Of a DNA stretch of 5,155 bases, positions 1-5,155 are shown in pieces. The stretch is taken from assembly GCA_041488155.1 (NCBI GenBank), contig JBGPOS010000141.1:1-5155 (forward strand), given 5' to 3'. Every line of letters begins with the position of its first letter. The stretch's first letter is position 1. The position numbers and the translations under genes were made by a program. Under the pieces are notes generated by a model that saw nothing but the letters and a program-made list of their open reading frames with translations, had not been told where the DNA came from and ran no database searches. This DNA comes from JBGPOS01 sp041488155. GTDB taxonomy: Bacteria; Chloroflexota; Dehalococcoidia; Tepidiformales; Tepidiformaceae.

Positions 1-276
1 CTCGAGCCTCGCGCCCACGACGCTGCCACTCGCGTCGAAGACCAGCACGGCAACGATCGGGACCTCCTCGAGGGTGGCAAGCGTGACCTCCTGCTTCACA
101 CCGTTGTCGCGGACCTCGAAGTCCGCCGCGGCCAGCCCGCGGACGGGCCGGCCGTCACGCGTCACGAACACGTCGACGTAGACGGCCTCGACCGAGGTCC
201 TGAAGGTCGGCACCGGTTGAGCGGCGAGCGGAGCCGGAACGAGCAGAAGGCCCGCGGCGACCGCCCCCGCCCTCAT
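1..276 (-). CDS. VWFA-related Acidobacterial domain protein, N-terminal part (runs off the window)
   Basis: The first 92 codons of a secreted von Willebrand factor A protein are visible; the gene continues beyond base 1. Residues 1-19 form a signal peptide (hydrophobic AGAVAAGLLLVPAPLAA, likely cut before Q20). Residues 28-65 carry the beta-rich lead-in typical of this family (VEAVYVDVFVTRDGRPVRGL, then FEVRDNGVKQEV). Residues 75-85 give the first vWA strand and an intact MIDAS motif, D81-A-S83-G-S85, which in vWA domains binds a divalent metal and often a ligand. The ATG overlaps the stop of the upstream VWFA-TPR gene by four bases (ATGA). A perfect AGGAGG Shine-Dalgarno (complement of 284-289) lies 7 bases upstream, inside the preceding gene, which supports this start and translational coupling. 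Family membership is a confident reading of the motifs; the ligand and cellular role are unknown. Confidence 0.85.
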   Translation of the reverse strand, partial: MRAGAVAAGLLLVPAPLAAQPVPTFRTSVEAVYVDVFVTRDGRPVRGLAAADFEVRDNGVKQEVTLATLEEVPIVAVLVFDASGSVVGARLE

Positions 277-2654
277 CTCACCGCCTCCTGGCGGAGGGCC
301 TCCAGGCGCCCAACGACCTCGTGCGACTGGCCCCACGGATACACCCACCACGGGTCCAAGTCATGGCGCCGGCCCGCGCGCCCAAGGGTCCCGCGCAGGG
401 CCTCCTGCGATGCCGCGGCCTCGCCGAGCCGATGGAACGCGTGACTCAACGCGACGTAGGCCGCCTGGCTGTCCGGCAGCAGGCCGATCGCCGCCTGGTA
501 GGCCGGGACCGCGTCCCTCGGTCTTCCCTCGGCCTCTCGAATCGCGCCCAGGAACAGCCACGCGAGGTAGCGCACGCGCGGGTCGGCATCCGGCTCCGCG
601 ATGACGCCTTCCAGCTCCGGGACGGCCTTCTCGGGCTGGCCCCTGCGGTGCAGCAGGTGCCCGAGCCGGACGCGCGCCTCGAGCAAGCCCGGGTCGGCCG
701 TGAGCGCGCGCCGATAGCAGCTCTCGGCCTGGACCATCTGGCCTCGGCTCGCGGCCGTCTGCTTCCAGGCGGCGTCGCGGCGGCTCTGCGTGGCGGCCGC
801 CAGGTCCGCGAACGACACGAGCTGGAGGTCCTGAGCCCCTTGCGTCTCCAGCAGCGAGCCACGCGCCAGCAGGAAACGCGGGTCTTCCGGATAGCGCTGC
901 AAGCCCAGGTCCATGTAACGCAGGGCCAGCGGCCACTGCCCCTGTTGGAAGAGGTGAAGGGCTACCGCCAGGAGCCAGGGACGTTCGAAGCGCCGGCGCC
1001 GCTCCGGATCCGGGATGAGCTCGAGGATCTGGCGGGCGGCGTCCAGGAGCGGCGCCGGCATGGACGAAACTTCCTCCGGATCGGAACGCGAGTTGCGATC
1101 TTCGACGTCCCGGTCGGTGAGGAGCATCGCCGCCGCCTCGAAGGGGAACCGCTCGAAGGAGCGGCGCTCTTCGCACTCGCCGCAGGTCGCGGATCTGTGT
1201 TGCAGCCGCCTCAGGTCGGCGATGTCCCGACGCAACTGTTTCACCGACCACGTCTCGCGAACCACGCCTCGGTCGCCTTGGCGGTAGCGCTCGACCACCT
1301 CCAGGAAGGCCGGCCGAGAGGGCCCGGCGCTGGGCGGCGCGTCCATCTGACCTTGGCCCACTCGCGGGGCCTCTGCCGCCACGGCAAGCCCGTCCTTCGG
1401 CGCAAAATATCCGCGACGCGCCATCACCTTCATTCCGCGGCGCGCCGGCTGGAGTCTTACCTCGATCTTCTGAAACTTGCCATCGTGACGCGCCGTGGAA
1501 GGATGGTAGCCGATCAGATAGTAGGCTCGCGAAGCGTCGGCGATGGCGCGGAAGCCCTTTGCCAGGTCATTCGTAATCCGAATGGTGAATCCACCTGTGT
1601 CTGCGGCAAGTGATTCCGCTCCCTCGGCTACCTGGAAGCCCTCGAAGAGAACCGCATTGAGGTCGCGGATATCGGTCGCGGCAGCCGTCTCCACGTCTTG
1701 GAATGCCGCAAGGCCCCTTAGACCGCGTGCGTCCAGAAAGTAGATGGCAGCATTCGCACGGAGCGCCGCATTCACGATGCCCCTGAACTCAGGCATGGCG
1801 GAGTCATGGAAGAATCCTGCGGAAGCCAGAACAACCTGTCTCCTTCCATTCTTTCGCTCCAACGATCCGACAACTCGCTCTATCACGCCGAGGGTGCGCT
1901 TGGTCCGCGCGAAGGCCTCGTTGAACACCTGGGCGGCTCGCCCTCGCACGAGGAGATGAAGCTGTCTCTCGTCCAGATTGGCCAGCCCAGCGTCTTCGGC
2001 GACAAACCGCCGCGCCACTTGCTCCTCTGTTTGGGCGTCGTGCTGCTCGTAGATGCGCTGGGCTTCGACTTCGCTCACTCGTTGGTTCGACCCATCGACC
2101 ACCCGACGGCCGCGGACTCTCGTCAGCGTGGCAATCAGTTGGTCGCGCCCATCTGGAATGAACGCGCTCTCAGCCAGACCGGATCCGGGGGCGATGAGCG
2201 ATACCTCGTCTCCGAGCGTCGTGTGGTGCCTCAGAAAGTCTGCCACGCCCGTTTTGACACGCTCTGCCTGAAACGATGTGAGGTTGAGATCGTCCAGGAT
2301 CACGGCGATCGTCCGACGAGCGGGGACCCCGGCCAAGGATGCCTCGGGTCCACCATCTGATGTTCGGTCGGCGGCCGGCACAGCGCTCTCGCCCGCGACC
2401 ACCGCCGCGAAGCTCATGATATTCTGCCGGCTGCCGTTTTCGCTTACCGCAAAAGCGTTCTGCGTAAGCTTCTCGACCGGTCTACCATTCGCGTCAACGA
2501 CTGTCACATCTACTACAACAAGATCAACACCGGACGGGAACACCTGGGACGAGCTGCTCTGCGACCCAGCCCCGGTGCCGGCCCATGCCAAGAGCGAGAG
2601 AAGGCCAATACTTGATCGGTAGACTCGCGTGGACGCGTCACCAGACTTGGGCAT
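273..2654 (-). CDS. Secreted VWFA-related Acidobacterial domain protein with C-terminal TPR repeats
   Basis: An intact 793-residue exported protein. Residues 1-30 look like a signal peptide (basic start, hydrophobic IGLLSLLAWAGTGAG). Residues 43-79 hold the family's lead-in module (VDLVVVDVTVVDANGRPVEK, then FAVSENGSRQNI). The vWA-like core covers about 114-385, including IYFLDARGL (304-312) and YYLIGYHPS (378-386), and the domain closes with RRGYFAPK (413-420). The usual MIDAS DxSxS is replaced by D121-D-L-N-L-T126, so metal binding of the normal kind is doubtful, as is common in this family. After a linker and a segment with a CGEC motif (491-494), residues about 559-760 are helical TPR-like repeats, ending in DPWWVYPWGQ (767-776). 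The start is supported by GAAGGG 8 bases upstream. It lies between a broken sensor gene and a second VWFA gene, with which it overlaps by 4 bases. It probably mediates protein-protein contacts in the envelope; the partner is unknown. Confidence 0.88.
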   Translation of the reverse strand: MPKSGDASTRVYRSSIGLLSLLAWAGTGAGSQSSSSQVFPSGVDLVVVDVTVVDANGRPVEKLTQNAFAVSENGSRQNIMSFAAVVAGESAVPAADRTSDGGPEASLAGVPARRTIAVILDDLNLTSFQAERVKTGVADFLRHHTTLGDEVSLIAPGSGLAESAFIPDGRDQLIATLTRVRGRRVVDGSNQRVSEVEAQRIYEQHDAQTEEQVARRFVAEDAGLANLDERQLHLLVRGRAAQVFNEAFARTKRTLGVIERVVGSLERKNGRRQVVLASAGFFHDSAMPEFRGIVNAALRANAAIYFLDARGLRGLAAFQDVETAAATDIRDLNAVLFEGFQVAEGAESLAADTGGFTIRITNDLAKGFRAIADASRAYYLIGYHPSTARHDGKFQKIEVRLQPARRGMKVMARRGYFAPKDGLAVAAEAPRVGQGQMDAPPSAGPSRPAFLEVVERYRQGDRGVVRETWSVKQLRRDIADLRRLQHRSATCGECEERRSFERFPFEAAAMLLTDRDVEDRNSRSDPEEVSSMPAPLLDAARQILELIPDPERRRRFERPWLLAVALHLFQQGQWPLALRYMDLGLQRYPEDPRFLLARGSLLETQGAQDLQLVSFADLAAATQSRRDAAWKQTAASRGQMVQAESCYRRALTADPGLLEARVRLGHLLHRRGQPEKAVPELEGVIAEPDADPRVRYLAWLFLGAIREAEGRPRDAVPAYQAAIGLLPDSQAAYVALSHAFHRLGEAAASQEALRGTLGRAGRRHDLDPWWVYPWGQSHEVVGRLEALRQEAVR
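284..289 (-). promoter_or_regulatory. Shine-Dalgarno AGGAGG for the second VWFA gene
   Basis: The complement reads AGGAGG, a perfect anti-16S match, 7 bases before the ATG at 276. It lies within the last codons of the upstream VWFA-TPR gene. It settles the start codon of the left-edge partial gene and supports translation of both genes from one transcript. Confidence 0.8.
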
Positions 2655-2656
2655 GA

Positions 2657-3397
2657 CTACGGCCCTTCGAATTCCTTGTGCCCCGCCACAATGGCATCCG
2701 TCGCGCTGATGGGCGCGACGGTCAGGAGCTCAGTCCAGCCGAAGGACGAGGTTTCGGCGTTGCCTTATCTCTTCCTCCCGCGCGCCGATGCGTCCGCGGG
2801 CTCCGGGGCCGTCGTGTTCCACGACCTGCGTCCGGAAGTTGAAGAACTGTTTCAGCGTCAGCAGGTGTTGGTAAGCCTTCTCTCCCCACTGGCCGAACCC
2901 GACCAGGACGAAATCCTTCTGGAGGTGGCGCCCTTCCTCGGCCAGTGCATGCAGCCTTGCACTCTTGATCGCGACCGCAGCCTGCAGCGCGAGGCCCTGG
3001 GCGCGCTGGACCTCCTCCTTCATGAATACGTGCAGATGGTCCCGCTCGGCGAGCACAACCGCGCCGATCGGTTGGCCGTCCGCAACCAGTGGCAGCGCCA
3101 TCAACGAGCGGCGGCGCCAGAGGTCTTCGTGGTCCGACGCGGCGGCCCCGAACCAGCCCTCGTGATCTTCCTCATAAAGCGCGATCTGACACAGGGAGGA
3201 GTGAACAAGCCGCACGAGGTTCTGGGCGACCTGGTTGACTCGTCGTAAAGGAAGATGGACACGATGTCCGCGCCGGAGGCGTGCTGCATATCGGCGACCA
3301 CGCCGCGAAGCACCGCTGACAGGCCTGACGCTGTTTCGACTGGCGAACGCATCTCGTCACCCGCACCCGCGCGGAGGGCCTCATGACAGGTGTTCAT
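2657..3397 (-). pseudogene. Broken GAF-domain sensor fused to a Gfo/Idh-like Rossmann fold
   Basis: Coding pieces of one gene lie in successive frames. Frame A (3397 to about 3240; ATG at 3397) encodes the start of a GAF domain, with GLSAVLRGVVADMQ and then SGADIVSIFLYDE. It then runs on as junk (TRSPRTSCGL). Frame B (about 3239 to 2730) holds a second GAF domain: VNQVAQNLVRLVHSSLCQIA, ASDHEDLWRR, RSLMALPLVADGQPIGAVVL and FMKEEVQRAQGLALQAAVAI. The central part usually found between LWRR and SLMALPL is missing. This is followed by KDFVLVGFGQWGEKAYQHLL and FRTQVVEHD, a beta-alpha-beta NAD(P)-binding start with GxGxxG. The rest of the dinucleotide fold is absent; frame B ends at TGA (2730-2732). 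A third frame (2764-2657) may be the old C-terminus. Intact relatives would be cytosolic GAF sensors joined to an oxidoreductase-like domain; this copy is unlikely to work. Frame B could still make a 161-residue fragment from GTG at 3215. A sequencing or assembly error is the main alternative. Confidence 0.72.
2663..2668 (-). promoter_or_regulatory. Shine-Dalgarno GAAGGG for the VWFA-TPR gene
   Basis: The complement reads GAAGGG, 8 bases before the ATG at 2654. It is a moderate match but well placed, and it supports the 793-residue start, which is also the start that yields a clean signal peptide. Confidence 0.5.
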
Positions 3398-3646
3398 CGA
3401 CGCTCGTCGACGCCGCCCTGGAGCTTATACCGATTCGGCCCGTTCGCGCTCCCTCCGTGCCAACATGGCTGAGACACCGTACCCCCCGGGCAATTGGAGT
3501 GCAGGGCGGGGAGGCGAAGGCCCTTGGAAGCAGCCCGCAGTAAATGAAGAAGGACAGGCGAGATGCCTCCGCCGCATAGCGGCCTTGGTTCAACAACTGG
3601 TTGGACGGACAATGGCGCTGAGGGAGGCGAGGGGCAGGCGTTGTCC
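3398..3646. other. Divergent intergenic gap without a convincing gene
   Basis: This 249-base stretch separates the leftward GAF remnant from the rightward hydrolase remnant, so it should hold the promoters of both groups. Open frames crossing it on either strand are proline- and arginine-rich, match no family I recognise, and look like GC-driven read-through. Structures seen are a short GC hairpin (GCCGC ATA GCGGC, 3571-3583, no T-run) and an imperfect inverted repeat at 3588-3606. A minus-strand TATAAG (complement of 3424-3429) lies 27 bases before the ATG at 3397 but has no clear -35 partner. No tRNA, CRISPR or insertion-sequence end is visible. Confidence 0.6.
3588..3606. promoter_or_regulatory. 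Imperfect inverted repeat, possible operator of the hydrolase genes
   Basis: Arms GTTCAAC and GTTGGAC flank the 5-base spacer AACTG; the arms are complementary at 6 of 7 positions. It lies 40 bases before the ATG at 3647 in otherwise unstructured DNA, where an operator for a sugar-responsive repressor could sit. No regulator gene is in the window and no known consensus is matched with confidence, so this is only a candidate. Confidence 0.2.
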
Positions 3647-3906
3647 ATGCGCCAGAGGGCGGCGGTTGCCATGTCTCTCGGGGCGCTCTCGCTGGTGATG
3701 CTGATCGCCGGGCGGCCGGCTCCCCGGCCGGACCTCGAGGGACCATGGCGGGTGTCGTTCGATCCCACTTCAGGCGGGCCAGAACCGTCGCTCGTCTTCG
3801 ATCGACTGCAGAGCTGGCCCTCGCGTCCGGAGCCCGGGAGGGCAGGCCTCTCCTCGAAGCCGGGCTGCTCGGCCCCGTGACGGTCACGGTTGAGACATCG
3901 CCATGA
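3647..3906 (+). pseudogene. Collapsed remnant of a large secreted glycoside hydrolase (GH106 alpha-L-rhamnosidase-like)
   Basis: From ATG 3647 the frame gives a hydrophobic export signal (AAVAMSLGALSLVMLIAG, residues 5-22). The mature part then begins at once with EGPWRVSFDPTSGGPEPSLV (31-50) and FDRLQSWPSRPEPG (51-64). This motif resembles the module near the C-terminus of GH106-type rhamnosidases, which normally follows several hundred catalytic residues. After G64 the frame turns to nonsense and stops at 3878-3880. In another frame, 3838-3906 reads PLLEAGLLGPVTVTVETSP then stop, like the extreme C-terminus of such hydrolases (a 'GLLGPV' ending). That stop overlaps the ATG of the next gene by four bases, so the original gene end seems preserved. 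Both the catalytic part and the segment between the two motifs are missing, so no activity is expected. The family call rests on remembered motifs; another hydrolase family sharing this module is possible. Confidence 0.62.
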
Positions 3907-4973
3907 CGCCCGCTCACCGATGGTTGCTGGCCTCGTTCGCCTGCGCGTCACTTGCCGGAGCGCCGGGGAGGCTCCCCGCGATCGGCGTCGAGGCCGCACG
4001 CGTGGTCCCGGACGCCGAGATGCAGCGCGTCTTCCGAGAAGTGAAGACGCCCTACAAGTACGGGGTCATCCTGCGTGGCCGGGAGGGCGAGTCCGTCGAT
4101 TGTCCGAGCGTGTTCCGCCATCGCGGCAGGTCGTACATGGTCTACGTCAGCATCAAGGACAAGGTCGGCTATGAGACCCTCCTGGCCGAGAGCGACGACC
4201 TCCTGAGCTGGAACCCACTCGGCAAGGTGCTGCCGTTTCGGGAAGGGTGGGACGGCTGGCAGGCTGACGGCGGGCTCGCCCTCGTCGATCCGGCCTGGGG
4301 AGGTTCCAACGCGCTGCAGAGCTACGACGGCAGGTACTGGATGTCGTACTTCGGCAGCGCCAAACAGGGCTACGAGCCCGATCCGCTGGCCATCGGCCTG
4401 GCCTGGACCAGAGCGCCCGACCGGCCGGTCCCGTGGACGCGCCTGGCGAACAACCCGGTCCTCACTCCCGACCAGCCCGACGCGCGCCCGTTCGAGCGGG
4501 CGACCCTGTACAAGAGCCACGTGCTCTGGGACCGGTCCCGCTCGCTCGGCTATCCTTTCGTCATGTTCTACAACGCGAAGCAGCAGGGCCCGTGGATCGA
4601 GCGCATCGGCATGGCGGTCTCAAGGGACATGATGCACTGGTCGCGTTACGGCACGGAGCCGGTGATCGACAACGGCAGCGGCATCTCCGGCGATCCGCAG
4701 GTCGTCCGGCTCGGCGGCCTGTGGGTGATGTTCTACTTCGGGGCCGGCTGGAAGCCCGGCGCCTTCGACACGTTCGGTGGCTCCTACGATCTCGTGCACT
4801 GGACCAAATGGAGCGGCCCGGACCTCATCTCGCCGTCGGCGCCCTGGGACAAGACCTTCGCCCACAAGCCGTGGGTCCTGAAGCATGACGGGGTCGTCTA
4901 CCACTTCTATTGCGCCGTCGGCACGGAGGGGCGCGTCATCGCGCTCGCGACCTCGAAGGATCTTCGCAATTGA
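3903..4973 (+). CDS. Secreted five-bladed beta-propeller glycosidase-like protein (GH43/GH32-like fold)
   Basis: An intact 356-residue protein with an export signal at 1-27 (HRWLLASFACASLAGA). The body shows repeated propeller-blade signatures. ESDDLLSWNPLG (96-107), VSRDMMHWSRYG (239-250) and GSYDLVHWTKW (293-303) share the D-x-x-x-W pattern of GH43/GH32/GH130 folds. Strand pairs are YMVYVS (78-83), YWMSYFGSA (145-153), FVMFYNAK (219-226), WVMFYFGAG (274-282) and YHFYCAVG (333-340). Acidic candidates at blade entries include D66 (VDCPSVF), D264 (GDPQVV) and E198, but catalytic residues cannot be assigned. HKPWVLKHDG (321-330) closes the fold. It probably acts outside the cytoplasm on an oligosaccharide. 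The ATG has no clear Shine-Dalgarno and overlaps the old stop of the upstream hydrolase (ATGA), suggesting ancestral translational coupling. Its own stop overlaps the GH95-like start. The exact GH family is not recognised. Confidence 0.82.
   Translation: MTPAHRWLLASFACASLAGAPGRLPAIGVEAARVVPDAEMQRVFREVKTPYKYGVILRGREGESVDCPSVFRHRGRSYMVYVSIKDKVGYETLLAESDDLLSWNPLGKVLPFREGWDGWQADGGLALVDPAWGGSNALQSYDGRYWMSYFGSAKQGYEPDPLAIGLAWTRAPDRPVPWTRLANNPVLTPDQPDARPFERATLYKSHVLWDRSRSLGYPFVMFYNAKQQGPWIERIGMAVSRDMMHWSRYGTEPVIDNGSGISGDPQVVRLGGLWVMFYFGAGWKPGAFDTFGGSYDLVHWTKWSGPDLISPSAPWDKTFAHKPWVLKHDGVVYHFYCAVGTEGRVIALATSKDLRN
4955..4960 (+). promoter_or_regulatory. Shine-Dalgarno GAAGGA for the GH95-like gene
   Basis: GAAGGA lies 9 bases before the TTG at 4970, inside the last codons of the propeller gene. 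It is the main support for choosing the rare TTG start, which also gives a proper signal peptide. Confidence 0.5.
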
Positions 4974-5155
4974 GCAGGACGGCGGTCTTCCTGGGGGTCT
5001 CCTGCGCCTGCTGCCTGGGATCTTCCTGGGCCGGCGCGGCCGCGTCGCGCACGGTCTGGTTCGACGCGCCCGCGACCCATTTCACCGAATCGTGCCCGAT
5101 CGGCAACGGCCGGCTCGGCGGCATGGTCTTCGGAGGGATCGCGGAAGAGCGCATC
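4970..5155 (+). CDS. GH95-type alpha-L-fucosidase/galactosidase, N-terminal part (runs off the window)
   Basis: The first 62 codons are visible and the frame is open to the right edge. Residues 1-25 are a signal peptide (TAVFLGVSCACCLGSSWAGA) with an A-x-A type cut site near residue 25. Residues 29-62 match the conserved GH95 opening: VWFDAPATHF, then TESCPIGNGRLGGMVFGGIA and EERI. In GH95 this is the start of the N-terminal beta-sandwich, ahead of an (alpha/alpha)6 catalytic domain; known members release alpha-1,2-fucose or alpha-L-galactose by inversion. The catalytic residues lie outside the window. The TTG start overlaps the TGA of the propeller gene by four bases (TTGA), so the two are almost surely cotranslated. 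The next in-frame ATG (codon 52) lies inside the conserved motif and is too late. The family is confident; the exact sugar specificity is not. Confidence 0.82.
   Translation, partial: MSRTAVFLGVSCACCLGSSWAGAAASRTVWFDAPATHFTESCPIGNGRLGGMVFGGIAEERI

Noticed and set aside
361..1251. Minus-strand open frame of 296 codons in another frame of the VWFA-TPR gene
   Set aside because: It is rich in proline, alanine, glycine and arginine, typical of a frame-shifted GC-rich gene, whereas the competing frame gives clear TPR repeats.
321..1613. Long plus-strand open frame (430 codons)
   Set aside because: It lies wholly opposite the VWFA-TPR gene, is arginine-rich with no recognisable domain, and is explained by high GC on the reverse of a real gene.
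2676..3248. Plus-strand open frame of 190 codons
   Set aside because: It is the antisense of the GAF remnant, which shows real domain motifs on the minus strand; the plus-strand protein matches nothing I recognise.
3424..3429. Minus-strand TATAAG resembling a -10 box before the GAF remnant
   Set aside because: Distance to the ATG is reasonable but no -35 element lies about 17 bases upstream, and one hexamer in a 249-base gap is weak evidence.
3544..3579. Tiny plus-strand open frame MKKDRRDASAA followed by TAG
   Set aside because: It has a plausible-looking start, but 11 codons are too few to judge, there is no clear Shine-Dalgarno, and it matches no known leader peptide.
3571..3583. Short GC hairpin GCCGC-ATA-GCGGC
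   Set aside because: Only a 5-base-pair stem, with no T-run after it and no upstream gene to terminate; such hairpins are frequent in GC-rich DNA.
3394..3999. Minus-strand open frames of 178 and 201 codons
   Set aside because: They run across the intergenic gap and antisense to the hydrolase remnant and propeller start; arginine/serine/proline-rich sequence without domains.
4433..4888. Plus-strand open frame of 151 codons inside the propeller gene
   Set aside because: Overlaps the intact propeller gene in another frame and is arginine-rich without motifs.
4936..5154. Minus-strand open frame of 72 codons at the right edge
   Set aside because: It is antisense to the GH95-like opening, whose conserved PIGNGRLGGMVFGG motif marks the plus strand as coding.

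Overview
The window is GC-rich bacterial DNA that most likely comes from an Acidobacteriota genome. The strongest taxonomic sign is a pair of adjacent secreted proteins of the 'VWFA-related Acidobacterial domain' type. Signal peptides, tight 4-base gene overlaps and a carbohydrate-hydrolase cluster fit a soil-type polysaccharide degrader. The finer lineage cannot be fixed from the sequence.

Layout: two gene groups diverge from a gene-free gap at 3398-3646. The leftward (minus-strand) group is, in transcription order, a broken GAF-sensor/Rossmann-fold gene (3397 to about 2657), an intact 793-residue VWFA-TPR secreted protein (2654-273), and the start of a second VWFA protein that runs off the left edge (276-1). 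The rightward (plus-strand) group is a collapsed remnant of a large glycoside hydrolase resembling GH106 alpha-L-rhamnosidase (3647-3906), an intact secreted beta-propeller glycosidase-like protein (3903-4973), and the start of a GH95-type alpha-L-fucosidase/galactosidase that runs off the right edge (4970-5155).

The rightward genes look like an exported system for removing deoxyhexoses (rhamnose, fucose or related sugars) from plant or microbial polysaccharides; this is inferred from family resemblance. The two VWFA proteins are probably translationally coupled envelope or secreted proteins of unknown ligand. The first lacks the metal-binding MIDAS serines and the second has them.

The most striking observation is that both genes nearest the divergent gap are broken in the same way. 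Each keeps recognisable start and end pieces but has lost the middle and changes reading frame, and each remnant still ends tightly against the next gene (a 2-base gap on one side, a 4-base overlap on the other). Either several internal deletions hit this 1.25 kb stretch, or the assembly is collapsed here. The four other genes show no lesion in the parts that are visible.
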